Below the pieces are notes generated by a model that saw only the letters and a list, made by a program, of their open reading frames with translations, was not told where the DNA came from and made no database searches. From Helicoverpa zea (taxonomy: Eukaryota; Arthropoda; Insecta; Lepidoptera; Noctuidae): DNA of 64,000 nucleotides. The stretch covers positions 1,490,501 to 1,554,500 of the forward strand of contig NC_061456.1 of NCBI RefSeq assembly GCF_022581195.2, in the 5' to 3' direction. This document shows positions 23,501 to 36,400 of the stretch, one piece after another (position 1 is the first letter of the stretch; each line of letters begins with the position of its first letter). The position numbers were made by a program, and so were the translations under genes.

Positions 23501-25967
23501 CACTAAGAAAATTAAAATGGCGTCCAAATAATATATTCATGACGTTTTCATCTTTATACAGCAATGATAATGAAGCGACGGACAAAAAATTTCGCAAAAA
23601 CTAATTGATTCGACGTCATTCGTTTCCCCTACTTGGTGTATGGAATCAGTTATAAGCGGTAGCGATTTGGTAAAATCATACTCTTACTTAAACATACCTA
23701 GGTACCTATACATAATATTTTTTTTAATGTTTGCTTTCAATATTGATAAAAAAATAGATTATTACTAAAAATAGAAACATTCATCAACATTTAATTTACA
23801 TTATATCAGCCATTTACATTTAACAACTTTTTGCGCAAATACCCATTTTGAAAAAAATAACCTATGAGTTGCTCAAGATAAGATACAAAATTAGCAAGTG
23901 CTCTTACCTAGGTCCAATCACCAATCAATTGAATGTAATTTCGATTTTCAGTGAGAACTAGAAACTAAATAGAAATATTGGGAAATACAATTTAAAAAAA
24001 ACATTAACATCCATTCATTTTGCTTACCAATACTCTGCTACTCATTTTGTCATGTCACCATCACTTGGGCCACACGTCACTTCAAGTGCGGAAGAAAAAT
24101 GCTCCTCTTCGCGTTTAAGACATAAGAAAGCACTCAGTACTCGGTGTTAAGTTATTAATGGATGAATATAAAACTCGATGATCTACTGCCTTTACTTCTT
24201 AGAAAACTTCGGACATCAAATACAAAGAAATTATTTCATTTTTTGGCAAGTAACAAAGGCCTGTTACTGCAGAGGCAATGATAGAGAGAAGGCATTAATA
24301 AAGCGCTTAATTACATAGTTCTTACTTGAAAAATTGCAAGGTTTAGTTAGTGGCAAGTTTTTATCTTTGAGACTTTACTGTTGGACCGCGTACCAAATCC
24401 CATACAACTTGCCCGCTGTCCGTATGTGTCAAAGAAAATTTGTTCGTCGGCCTGGGGACTAATTTTCTTTTTCATAAAATATGAAAACACATACCATAAC
24501 AGACCATTTTTGCATTTCACCCTAAATGGATGCACTAGCAACAAAAAGTCCCTTAACTCGAGGGTTCCATTATAGGAAATTAAAAATATACCCTTAGAAG
24601 AAACTTTTCCTGTAGGCTCCCCTCGTGACGTCACTTCACGTTATCGACGAACAAAAGAAAATCGCGGCCGACGTCACACGTCACTGGCATGCACAACTGA
24701 AACTTAGAAATTGTTAGTAAAGGTAATTTGAACCTTATGAAGTGGGGTTAAGGTTTATATTGGCGTTGCTGTGTTGTGGTAGAAGAGGGGTTATCGATTG
24801 TATTGGGTTGTAAGATGTCTTTATATGGATAAAATATATGTACAGTAATTTACTTACTGTACTGTGTACTTTTATTTGAGGGATAATTTTCGACAACTTT
24901 TTCATTCTAAGAAAAATTATCCAATTCAATACTAGCTTCCCTTAAACTTTGCAGGCAATTTTTATATTATGTTTCACAAATATTTGATCCAGGAGGGAGC
25001 AAGTATACCTAAAGATTTCCCAGCTAAGAAAAGCACGAACTCAAAAACTTGAACAGAACAATCCAAGCTTCCAATATGTTAATAGGTTTACGAACATACT
25101 ACTTAAAATGTTCGGGAGTTTCCTAAGCGTTTCCAAATTATCGGATTTTCTTCCAACTTCGGTCTAAGTAGGAGAACTTTACACTTTAAACTGTCTATAG
25201 ATAATTTTCTTTACAAAAATCAGAGATAGGTATTTAGGGTAAATTAGAAATATCGGTTAAATGGATTTTGGAAGTATCGAGTTGTGTTTTAGAATGGTTT
25301 CCATTATTGCCAAATGCGAAGAGGTTGAAGTGGTTTATTTCTTCTCTTACCTATTTATTTTGTGGTCAAATTGATACTCGAAATTGTAGAAAAGCACCCA
25401 TTTAAAATTTTCTCAGCATAACTTCTAAAATCTGTGATGAAAGCTCACTAAAATGGCGAATCGTAACAGCCTTTGGAGCTCACAAACCATTCATTCATAT
25501 TTGTAAGTCACAAAAAAAGACCTGCATCTTCATGCAACATCATCTACTTTTCTGGTAAATAATACAAACATTTCTTATAAGCATCAGCACAGGACTAAAA
25601 TAAGTACCTAAAGTTTTTCAAGTTTTTCTTCATAAATAAGTTGATTGATTTTTCCGATGCGATCCTCAAAGCACTTTCACACGTCACCGCTGTAAAAGAA
25701 CTCCCGTAGAGACCTATTTACTTGCAACATATAACTTGTTGCGTTACACTTTAATATCTCACGTGGCTGCTTGGTTATTGAGTGCTCGAGTTGCGCGCTC
25801 GCCTGACAAATTGCCTAGGCCGCTCAATCGTGATGTCACTGTAATAAACTCGCGGGGATTATGTGCTTTTTAAGGTCGTAGCATACAAGCAACTCGTAAA
25901 AGAATCGACAATGTATAAGCTTCAGGATAATACTATGTATGAAACTTATTAATTCACCGAACAGTCG
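20581..25967. other. long non-coding stretch
   Basis: No supported gene or defined element in about 5.4 kb. There are CpG-richer patches near 20690-20820 and 21730-21870, a poly(A) run at 22219-22230, and TGACGTCA at 24626-24633. The open frame at 24347-24634 (minus) has no recognised domain. Confidence 0.4.
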
Positions 25968-26125
25968 GAATCATCATTTACCTAGCCTTTTCCCAACTAT
26001 ATTGTGGTCAGCTTCCAGTATAACCAGATGCAGCTGAGTACCAGTGTTTTGCACTGTCTGTCTATCTGACCTCCTCAACCCAGTTACCCGGGCAACCCAA
26101 ACCCCTTGGTAAGACTGGTTGCTAA
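25968..26125 (-). mobile_element. retroelement tail repeat
   Basis: The plus strand has ATCATCATTTACCTAGCCTT, TTCCCAACTATATTGTGGTC, then GCAGCTGAGTACCAGTG and ACCCGGGCAACCC, ending CCTTGGTAAGACTGGTTG. Its complement is the family seen at 48326-48409 (ACTGGTACTCAGCTG ... GGCTCGGAGGATGATGA). The right part also occurs at 49328-49400. It is a dispersed non-coding LINE/SINE tail. Confidence 0.65.
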
Positions 26126-28063
26126 TACAATAGACAATAGGTAGTCGTGTTACCGTAAGATCGCTTTCCGAATTCGATATGTGTGCTACAACCTTTACTT
26201 AGGTATATGGGGAGATTATAATTTGTTAAGGATGTGTTGAGAAGTTTTATATTGACGTCGTGGGTAACTTTGGTAAGAGAGACTTATATAAGGGTAAATA
26301 TTTGCTATGCTGATGTATCTAGAGTGTGTAGACAATAGATTGTATTTTGTTTATTCTAAAGCCTCGATAGGCAGAACAAAACAAAAGCCTGACGAGTAGT
26401 TTAGTTACTTAGCTTTTTATAAAATGATTTAATGTATGTAATTATCGAGTACCACGAGAGAACTCATTAGAAATGCTAATCACTATATGAATGACCCAGC
26501 CACAATAATCAATGGACCTTTTCTTTAACATTGAAAAACTCGGAATCAAATCAAGTGAAAATTGTTCCCATAAACATACTCCTCTAATGACATGACTGCA
26601 CTTAATTAGGTCGATCATCCGACTCGATTAAATCGAACATCGATATCACTAATCAGACGAACCACTCGATTCCAGTAAAACGTAGCTCGTTCTAATTAGA
26701 CAGCTTCAAGCTCTTACTCGATCAAATGGAAAATTATGGATAATCAAGTACTCATGAAGTTCTCAAAATTAATTCCTTGTACCAATAATCAGTCTTTAAA
26801 AATTTTATTCGGACCCCTTTTCGCTTTGAAGAGGTCCCCGCTTTTAATTGCTTCGTCTAAAAAATAAAAGGAATATCCGTTCTTGTCATAAAGTGGTTCT
26901 AATTGTAGCGGGTAGAGGGCATAAGAAAGCGTGTAGCGTATGTTCAAGATAGAGAAGATAGAGAGTTAGTATGGTATTATTAGTATTATCTATCGTGTCC
27001 ATTGATTATATTGATATTGTAAGCGCTTAATTTTGTGTGTAACCTCATATTTTCATAAAGTAGGTAAGTGCATCTTACGTCGTATATTCTAAATAAACAA
27101 AATTGAGAAAAATGGCCACAACTGCATTGAGAACCTCATCCTCTATTGGAAGAAGCTATCAATTCTATGAGGCTTTTGTCAAAAAACTACAGTATACGCA
27201 ACACGAATTGTTTCTCATTTTTTATCGGGCATAAGAGCCATCATCTACATATTAAGCATTAAGTTCAACCCACAAGTCCGAGTGTGCCACAAGAAATGTA
27301 CCCCACATAATCTATTATAAGTTACATAAAGATCGCTTTCAGTGGGGCCCCGCCCTTTGCTGTAGATAATGATGCTTCGGGTGCACCCTAACGACCTTTA
27401 TATTATTTAGAGTCGGCCCTTTCCTTGTTTAATTAATTGACGAGAAACGCGTTTTTAATTTTGACTTATTCCCTCTTTTAGCAAAGTAGGTTACTGCGAG
27501 ATTGACTTGTATAGAATTTTGATTGCGATTTGTTTTTGTTATTTTGTTTTTACTTTTAAAACCATTTTATACCATCTTGGCTCTTTCACTGAACTAGATT
27601 TCGTCTTAGATGCATTGTGTTAACCCACCAAGCTCACCAAGCACCCTCTACGTTGAATTGAACGCACAAAATCGCCACCATATATGCAGCCGTTTAGGAG
27701 ACGTTACTTAGCTGACTAACATAAATATAAAAAATATTATTATTACCCATCTCTACCAAAAAGAGGGTTCTATACATTTTGTATCTTTAGAAATTAATAG
27801 GAATTATACTGCAAAGTTAAATGACTCATTTTCCCGCAGTAAGGCTCAGTATTGATCGGAAAGGAAAAACAAAAATAAATTACGTCAGATTTTTATCGTA
27901 TTTGGCAACTTGCCTTCTTGTCGAACAAAATAATGTAGTTTTCATGCTAGTGCCTATCTCATAAAAGCTCTTTAACTTAAGTAGTAGTAGGAAATACCCT
28001 AAAAACGGTTTATAAACATAATTCCATAATTCGTCGACGGCCACCGCTATTTATTTAAAGCTT
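26126..28063. other. non-coding; homeobox-site-rich patch
   Basis: No gene. Between about 26580 and 26760 there are several TAATTAG / TAATCA / ATTAAATCGA sites in less transposon-like sequence. This is compatible with an enhancer but not evidence of one. Confidence 0.35.
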
Positions 28064-28321
28064 TGGTTTCCTAGGAAAGCGGTGCCGTCATATAGCGGCC
28101 GTAATACAGCGGTGAATGACGTCACTAGAACGTTGTCTATGTAAACGAAATGGGACGGTTTCCTAGAGAGCGGTAACGTACACCGTAACTTCAAAAAGCG
28201 GTGCCGCCATTTGCATGACGGCCGTTTTGACGGTGTCAGATGGTTTGGTGAACGTTTTATTGAAAGCGGTGAAGCTTTTTTAATCCGTATTTATGTTTGT
28301 TTTTTCGGAACAACGTAAAAA

Positions 28322-28435
28322 ATGAGTTCCAACTCTTGGAGCAGCGAGGACGACGAAATTTTAATAGATTTCGTTCGTAACCACGAAGCAATAAATAATA
28401 TAAAAAGTAAAGATTATAGAAAAAGTCAACTATAG
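28322..28435 (+). pseudogene. MADF-like protein, truncated start
   Basis: An ATG opens MSSNSWSSEDDEILIDFV, then RNHEAINNIKSKDYRKSQL, and stops after 37 codons. The pattern W-(S)-x-E-D-x-x-x-L-I-x-x-V-x-x-x-x-x-(I/L)-(Y/N)-N-I-x-x-x-x-Y fits the first helices of a MADF (Myb/SANT-like in Adf-1) domain. The last base of the TAG stop is the first base of the inserted foldback element, so the truncation is caused by that insertion. The remainder of the domain is not recoverable downstream. Confidence 0.5.
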
Positions 28436-28657
28436 TTCGGCCATTCAGAGAATGCGTTCCTGACACGTCGCGATTGAACTGACGACGTAATAACATTCAT
28501 TGATTATTGATATAATAATGTTGTTTTAATGCTCCTCAATTGTTAAAACGGTAAACAACCAGCAAAAATATTTTTATCGTAACTGCAACGCCATTGCAAA
28601 GTTACGTCGTCAGTTCAATCGCGACGTGTCAGGAACGCATTCTCTGAATGGCCGAAC
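28435..28657. mobile_element. MITE with 56-bp perfect TIRs, nested
   Basis: 28435-28490 and 28602-28657 are perfect inverted copies that begin GTTCGGCCATTCAGAGAATG. The 111 bp between them is AT-rich and non-coding. The perfect arms suggest a recent insertion. Flanks are CTATA and AAATC, so no clean target duplication is visible and the superfamily remains open. Confidence 0.8.
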
Positions 28658-28851
28658 AAATCGGTGTCGTGAAATTTGAGAAATATTAAATAAATCAGGT
28701 TAGTAAGTATAATACAACTAAAAAAAAGTTTATGACGGTGTGTTAAAACGGCCGTGGAACTTTCCACATGTCATCACCGTAAAGACGACCGTCTATTTGC
28801 GTCCGTAATATTACGGCCGCTATATGACGGCACCGCTTTCCTAGGAAACCC

Positions 28852-30297
28852 AAGCTTAAGCAAACAAGTAAATTTAGATAAGGAATATTACTGAATAAGT
28901 TATTTACTTAGCTCTTCAAATACACTAAAAAACCAGCATTAACTAAAAACGTTCAAATATTATGCACTTTTATGTACAAAACTTCCCACTATTCCCAAGT
29001 AACTAATGTATATTTCACGTAAATACTCTATTTTGATAGCATCCACGCTAGATACATTCAGAGGGTTGCACAGCCTGGGAATTCATGGAATCCCATCGGG
29101 ATCGCGGACCACGCAACTTATTCTCGGAATATACGCGAGAGGTGAAATATAAGTAGTGCTGTAACTTCCACGGGAATTGCTCCATGTTCCCGTGGTAGTG
29201 ATGTAAATAATACTTCTATGTTTTGCGGGAGTTTCAATTGGTTTGCTTGCAAAAAGTAAGTTGGAGACGTGAGGTTGTATCAATATTATTATATTACATA
29301 CTGCTATAATGATGTGTGAGAATAGTTGTGTTTCAGTAAGAAATGCAATACCAGTCTTTATTTTAAAGTTGCGCCATTTGGATGCTTTAGCTTTTGTCTA
29401 GGTTTTTTAGTTATATGCATTTCTACAGTTAAAACTTCACCACAACAAACACCTTTCAACAAAAAACCTTTCCTCTCTTTGCCCGGACACCAATAATCAA
29501 AATCTATAAACGCAATCATAACGAACATTTATAATCCCAAATAGACGAGCAGAATTCCCAAATCTCTGAAATTTACTCGACCGAGTAACACTCACACACA
29601 CACACACACACTTTCAGACACACTCACATAGACACAGCTATAAAAGCTCACACACTAACACAACTATAACGGTCATACTCATAAGGCACATCGACTAACA
29701 CACACATTGAAAGATATAAGGCACCCAAGTCCGGACGGAGGGCACATAATATGGTGCACTGGACCGCGTCATCCGTTCCCAATTTTGATGCATCATGCCA
29801 GCTAGGCTCCCTACGGATATCCTATGCACACATGAGCGATCTTATGGAGGAATCGTACGAAATTGCTCTGCAGTTAAGGATGGTGAGATTGGTAAGACTT
29901 CATGGTTCAAGGGATTAAGATGGGGTTTATCGCTTTTTGTGGTGAGTGAAGGTATAATAATATGTAGAAAAAGAATATCATTTGAAGAAAATGTGACCAA
30001 ATAAATGGATTCTTTTTTTCATGGCTTTTCTTCTCTAAAGAAAAGTAAAATAAAGCTACGTACGTCTACGAAATTTTAAGGGCTTTCAGAGATAAATTCG
30101 TACTGTTTAGTTTACCTAATATTAATATGTTTGATACCGATATTGTAGCTTATTTGTTTTATAGTCCCGTAATACTTTCTAGACGCAAAAATTTTAATTG
30201 TAAATTATTTTTCTCCAATGCTGATTATTTATTTACATAGATATTTACAATACATATTTACAATAAAAATCAAAAACTATCCTAGTAAAACAAACAA
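28852..30297. other. non-coding; CA microsatellite
   Basis: No gene is supported. A (CA)n run lies at 29593-29611. A GC-richer piece with GCGGGAG and CCCGTGG motifs lies at about 29080-29230. Confidence 0.4.
29593..29611. repeat. (CA)n microsatellite
   Basis: About nine CA units followed by further interrupted CACA and CACTCACA sequence. Confidence 0.8.
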
Positions 30298-30525
30298 CTA
30301 AAAAGCGTCAAAAAATTCGTCCCCATCGCTGTCAACTGGGAGCGTGCCCAAGAGGCTGGCAGCATTACCTCGTTGGATCGCCATGCTGATTCTTTGTCCG
30401 AGGTAATAGCCAGCCTTCTGGTCACGAGAAGCGTCAACCAGCCGCCTAGAGAGATCTTTAAATAGAATGTGGGCATTCGGACCCCACGACCCGAGGGTTT
30501 TTTTCTCCAGAAATATTTTTACATA
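30298..30525 (-). pseudogene. non-LTR reverse transcriptase, C-terminal end
   Basis: One minus-strand frame reads KIFLEKKTLGSWGPNAH, then FKDLSRRLVDASRDQKAGYY, LGQRISMAIQRGNAAS and LLGTLP, ending in Phe-Asp-Ala-Phe and TAG at 30298-30300. The succession (E)TLG-WGP ... RLVDASRDQ-AG ... QRIS-AIQRGNAAS-LGTLP is the conserved end of a family of insect LINE reverse transcriptases. About 75 codons are open, but everything upstream is missing, as in a 5'-truncated copy. The same family is present at 55773-56688. Confidence 0.7.
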
Positions 30526-32038
30526 AAATAAATATTGTTGTAGTTTTTCTACGTCACAAGTAAGTTTACAGATATTATCACGGCAACTAGACTAGACGAG
30601 GAACAATAAAAGTGTTGCCGTGCGGGAATCGAAACGTGACACTCTACTACGTCATAAAATAATATGTATCTTATTGTTCCTATTTCATTTATATTTTCAC
30701 AGTTACATTAAAAATTTTATAGCAATGGTTTACCAAGAACTTCCTATCATAATTATTTACTAACTACTCCGAAGGCTCAATGTGCAGACACACGGACAAA
30801 CGGCAGCTTGCGTTACAGACGTCCCTTTACGGCTGAAGAGACAAGCCGTTCACAATACTGAACGCTCAACACCGTAAACAGTCCAATGGACGGTCAGGAC
30901 AAAGAGATGTACCCTATACTGGACATCGATCCGTTTGTCCCCGAAATTTCGGTACCCCCATAATCTGAGACTATGTATTTACTACTGTAGCTATAATCGT
31001 TGTGACGCGATTGATTTTCTTGTTAATATTGCTATGTACGGTGTTGACTTATTTCAACTATTGATAAGACAAAATCCTGTATAGGATACATCACGCAGGT
31101 GCACAAAGTAATGATATAGTTGAAGACATACGTATCGTTAACTCAATAAAGAGCTAATAAAGATATAGAGCTAATATTACATGTCCGGAGTAATAATTTA
31201 CATATTGATATAAAAAAGTTGGATGTGTATAAGTTCTACAGGAAGATTTCTGAAAGCCACAAATTAGCGCTAAGCAGTAGCCATAATGTTTTCAGCTTTA
31301 GCAATTTTCATACCACCATTCAGCTGAAACAAAAAAATATAATATTCCTTTAAAAATAGCAGCACTACCATTAATATCAACCCCTAAATTACTGCCGCCA
31401 TATTCCCAAATGAGAAAAAAACAAAACAAATGCAAATCACGAGCAACGACCCACTTCCCATCTACTAACACTAGGAACACAAGCTTTGTTCGACCTATTA
31501 TTACCCACAATGCCTATCCAACGAGCATAATAGGAAAAACAAAGTGTTGCCATGTATAAATAAAAAAGTACACTGCGCGCAATTTCATTCTCTGTAGTGA
31601 AATAAAAAATCTGGGTCGCGTAGGGTTGCAGGTATGGTACTGTGTACGTTGAAAGCTTGTGACAAGATTTAGGAGGACTGGATGTGTCTTGTGTTGAAAT
31701 TAAGCACTTCATTTATTTCTATGTATATTTCAAGGTTTTTTTTTGTCGATATGATTATTGGTCTGACCAACATTTTTACACAGCCTTAAGTCCCCTGTAT
31801 GTCACGATTTGTGCTGATTCATTGTGTTTACTTAAAATCTGTTCATTATAAAAATCTGAAATTGAATCTGGCTGTAAAACAGTCACATATTTTTGTCTTA
31901 CAACACTCACGAATCTATTAAATAAGTAATAAGATATACAACTGTACATATAGTTATCTTTTTCCTAGAGTATTTTAAAACAATAAGGACATCAAAAAAG
32001 CAAAAAGATTAAAGGTAGCGTACCTTAGGACCAAACAC
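30526..32038. other. non-coding, nothing certain
   Basis: No gene. The CpG-richer piece at about 30780-30950 has no recognised homology. The frames at 31298-31712 (minus) show no domain. Confidence 0.4.
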
Positions 32039-32041
32039 TTA

Positions 32042-32518
32042 CAGTCTTACTTAAAAACGTGAATCAAATAATAAGTTATACTTAAGGGGTGTTTAAGAAA
32101 AAATCTTACTTATAAACGTGGCTGAAATAAATCATTTTCTTAGCAATGTCTTAAATGAGCTGTCAAATTAAGTAGCCTCACACCCTTGTTTAACCCGCTA
32201 ATTAGCAAAATGGCTGGATTCTTACCAGCTGATTTTTCATTTCCGGTTTATTGACAGCTCAACTTTTTAATTTTATATTTTACGGATGCCATTGTTGCCA
32301 TTACACAACGTTTTCATGACAAATATTTTTTTAAGCTACCAACATTCCGGTAGTGTTGAGAAATTAGTATGTTTTTATGTCATTATCTGTTCATTACTTA
32401 AGACATGCTTAAGCAACGTTTATAGGTCAAAATAATTTAATCACTACTTAAGGTTTTAAGTAGTAATTAGTTAAAACAATGATTAGAAGATGATTAGTTG
32501 ATTTTATAAGTAAGGCTG
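32042..32518. mobile_element. MITE, PIF/Harbinger-like
   Basis: It starts CAGTCTTACTTAAAAA and ends TTTTATAAGTAAGGCTG, imperfect inverted repeats of about 17 bp. Both sides are flanked by TTA (32039-32041 and 32519-32521), the 3 bp duplication typical of PIF/Harbinger. A second copy of CTTACTTATAAACGTGG lies inside at about 32105. The 477 bp are non-coding. Confidence 0.7.
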
Positions 32519-32521
32519 TTA

Positions 32522-33412
32522 GAACTTAACAGCACTATCTAGTAATTATACCGTACTTATATCAAGGGTGTACTTACATACAGCTGACTCGACAGAGATG
32601 TTGAATTGATGTCTCTCATTCAATGTCGACGTTTTCAGCTGGTTCAGGATCATCAATCGTTATGTTCTTCTTACGTTTACCATGATTCCTAAGAAAATTA
32701 AGAAGCAGAGTAGGTATTTGCATTAAATTGAAACATGTTTTTCTGCTTGTAGCACCTAAGATGTTTCTGCAGCAGAAAAGTGGAATAATATATAATATAT
32801 AGCGGAAGAGGAATAACTCCCTGCTGAAATAGCATATTGTAAAAGTTACTTTTATAATTACCCATAATCAACTACTAGTTTCCAACTTATGTTTATCTGC
32901 GACTGCACGCCTAAGAAATTATTCAGAAAAGAGTAACATGAAGAAACCTAAATTTAAGTCTGAAATCGCCGCCAGTTCCCCTTGAAGGAGACTACCGCTT
33001 ATTTTGTGCTTTTCGGAGAAGAGACTAGAGATAAAATATGAATATGATATTTTTTTCATCTTAACATTACCACATCTAGCGACCCAACATCCCTGTATTA
33101 TGAATATAGGCGAGGCAAGGACATTGCATTCTGATGCGCCGTCACGGGCCGCACGCTCGGAAATCTACATCTTGTTATAAACTTACTTTGTTTAGCACTT
33201 AGCTCTTAGCTGTGTAAGCAAACAGACGACCTAAGATGCTCCTAGTACGAACAGTACGTAAATATATTGTTTCCTTACGTTATGTTAGGGGAGAGGAAAA
33301 ACGAGGAGGGAATGGTTTTTGTTTTCAGAGTGGGGTAGCAAGATCTTGTATGGTCTTTCTAAGTGAGCTCTCACTTTTACTACTCGAGGTGATTAAAGCT
33401 CAATCCATCTCT
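32522..33412. other. non-coding spacer
   Basis: No recognised gene or element. A CpG-rich patch (GCGCCGTCACGGGCCGCACG) lies near 33135-33160. Confidence 0.35.
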
Positions 33413-33470
33413 ATATAAAAGGAGACCTGTGCCCAGTAGAAGGACGATAAAAGCCTCATAATGATATAAA
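33413..33470 (+). mobile_element. LINE 3'-terminal fragment
   Basis: TATAAAAGGAGACCTGTGCC then CAGTAGAAGGACGATAAAAG and TAATGATA. This matches the end (GAGACCTGTGCCCAGCAGTGGGAC, then ATGATGA) shared by lepidopteran non-LTR elements. A mutated sister fragment lies at 60925-60970. Confidence 0.5.
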
Positions 33471-36400
33471 CATTCATTATTGCCTCTATTTTGTATTAAA
33501 TTACCTTCCGCCAGCGGTTTCACCACAAAAACTGTTCCCTGAACAAAGTGAAAGAGTAGCCTTTATAATGTTTTGGTATTATAAGCTATATCACTGTCGA
33601 TATTCATTACTATCTATCACAAAATCATACATACACACTTAGAAACTCTTGCTTCTATAATACTAGTTTGATTTAAAATCCATTACATAGAAGTGTAAAC
33701 AATATCAACCGACTATCAATTAACGTAATTACCGACCTAACCCCGAAGCCACATATTTCCTGAAGTTCCCCTTCCTTTCAGGGGCTTTTCAGCCATGACA
33801 TACAGGGCCCATAGAACCACGGGGGTTTCGACTTATAATAAGTTACGTTCGGATTTACGGTGCGCCATAGTCTTTATATTAAATTCCAATAAGATTTATG
33901 TCGGGTGGTTGGTGGTACTCGTGAAATATGAAACGGTTCTGTTAAAGTGTTTCTTGTTTGAAGTGCAATTTGAAATTAGAAGGTTTTTATGTGTATTCGG
34001 TGTCTGCGCATAGATTGGTTTTCGGTGGTTTAAACAATACTAGAGAGAGAATTACAAGGTTCTGATGTAAAACCTTGGTTTCAGATGCCTGTGATAATAA
34101 TGTTATGTAGTTTACTTTTGTTTAGGACCAGTTTACGTCATAATATGGTCCAGAATGTTTCGAATTGGCAACAGCAGTGCCAATTTCTGTACCAAAAGAT
34201 TTTAGGCATTTTTTTTTTATATATATATATTCAAAGCTACAGCATTAAAACAATTCCGACCCCATTTCCCAAAGCCTCACCAAACCATCTCAAGTCACTC
34301 AAAAACGTTCTACCAACCAGTCGTTAGATAAAAACAAATGGTTCTACTGAGTTCAAACAAAGTACTCCGTGCTATTAGCGGTAGGATGCTATGCTTTCAA
34401 TATCGTTCACCCCTGGAGCCCCTAAACAGCGATGACAGGAGGGACTGACCCTCGGTCATTAGCTGCATTCAGGACTTGGTAAGTTTGTTGCAAGATTTAG
34501 GTGAGGAGCACGGGAGCTGTTTGTTACTTGAAAATGGATTTCTCTGGTCTCTCATTTTATTATCTAAAGTTTGTATATTCATCGATATATCCAAAGTTAG
34601 GTACATAAAAATATTCCAAAATCATTTTACTTCCTAATCTAAATATTTACAAAAATAATAAAAAAAAGGAAAACTAAAAACTTTTCCTTTTACTTCTCAG
34701 TCAGTAGTCCATAGTGATGGATAAAATTACATTGGTTGAGAATATGTAATATCCTAATACATAGTTTTGAAACCAAAACTTCGCATTCAAGTCGGTTCAA
34801 CCTTTTAAGAGGTACGGTTCCACAGAAATCAGTCAAACTTAAAGTATCCCCTTTTTCTCGTTAGAGATAATATTTATTTTCCCGATATTAGATAATATAA
34901 AAATCATTATTTTTCAAATAAAAACCTAAGTTATTTGCCTAAGAACTAACAACAGTCTTGCAATCCTGAAACCACCATTAAAATATATAAACTTAAGGAA
35001 AAACGTCACCGTCTCCTATCCTACAGCGCATCGTCCACTATCCTCCCCGCATGATTTGAGTTTAATATCCTCGTTGAGTGGTGCATTCTTTCGCAGGGGA
35101 AATGGTTTGCAGTGGGGTTCCATAGCACCAATCTTTGACTGTCTACTGTCTATCAACTACGCTTGTCGTTTGATGGTGAGACGTGATATATTGGCTATGA
35201 AGAAAGAAATCGTAAATGTTTTTGGAAAATGTAACAAATATAGCTAGATATGTATACAATTTACTTAGACCAACATACGTCTCTTTATATAATATGTTTG
35301 TTACATAGTTTTATAAATTACAGGTAAATTATGATGTAACCTAATTACGTCCCATTTTCGATGCAAACAATTTGACTTTTAAAAAAATCTTTCAAAAAAC
35401 CTACCTATCTAAAAATATTTTTCTTTTTCAAGCTTTTTATTTTTGTTGACTAAATGCATTTTTTATTCGACTATCACCCACTATGAGACTTCAAAAAAAG
35501 TCCTCACCAATACTCCCCTATTTTCTAACTTTCCACTAGCGTACAGGAATCACAGTAACAAATGTGATTACGATGCAACATACAGTTGCAACTTAGTCAC
35601 CGCACAGTGGGGAGCCTGCACTAATAGGCCGTGACGTCATAAATTGTGAAGCGCGTGACGTCACTGTTTAGACCGCCCATGAGACTTAGATTTTTATGTT
35701 ACTGTTTAAAATTTTACACGGAGAGTTATAGTAATTTGATTTGTGATGTTTTGATTTAATTTGAATTTACAGTTTTACGAGAATTTTCTATTTCACTGGA
35801 TGCGCTCGCATGCATAAATTAAGGTTTAGTTACATAAACGGCAAAAAGTTGAGTTGAGATTGATAGAAGGTATTATATTTTTGCATTGCGAACTTCAAGA
35901 ACATTATATAATGTTGAGGATCAATAGTTTTAAGCAATATATACTTAAATAGATAGTAAAATTACTGAATACTTACAAATTTCTACAACTCGGGAACCAG
36001 CCCAGGAGGATGATGACCACATAAACAACCCAGAGAAAACCAATATCATATTTCTCACTTTTCCAAATTCTAAACCAACGTCTATCCAAAATAGACACCA
36101 AAACAATCCAAAATAGACACCCCGATTCCCAAAGACAAGAATAACATCTACATCATAGTCCCTTATTTATGCCTAACTCCCCTACGCGTGCAATTTATAC
36201 CGTCACGGACTATTAGCGCAGTCGAGCGAACTTAGTGGCGGTATGCGAAAAGTTCGCGCATCGTCCGTATCTTCGGAGGGAGATGCAAGTATGTATTGGA
36301 TTTTAAGGTGAATGTTATTGTTGTGTTAATGTGGTATGGTTGGTATTTTTGTGTGTGAATGTAGGAAGTGAAATTCTTTTTGTGGTAAGTCTAGTTAGGA

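Larger units (their letters stand above)
28064..28851. mobile_element. TIR DNA transposon carrying a MADF-like frame
   Basis: The two ends are inverted copies of about 40 bp, GGTTTCCTAGGAAAGCGGTG continuing through CGTCATATAGCGGCCGTAAT. Each end is bordered by AAGCTT, which could be a 6 bp target duplication or, being palindromic, part of the inverted repeat. Subterminal copies of GCGGTGCCG and ACGGCCG recur inside both ends. A short plus-strand frame at 28322 looks like the start of a MADF/Myb-type DNA-binding protein, which PIF/Harbinger elements often encode. A second foldback element is inserted inside it. It has no transposase and is non-autonomous. Confidence 0.7.

Noticed and set aside
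24347..24634. Minus-strand 95-codon frame that looked like a transposase piece
   Set aside because: I could not match any DDE, piggyBac or hAT motif, and an overlapping plus-strand frame is equally open.
30600..30650. Second SINE head on the minus strand (GTTTCGATTCCCGC, box B-like)
   Set aside because: No box A was found at the expected distance and no SINE body blocks are recognisable.
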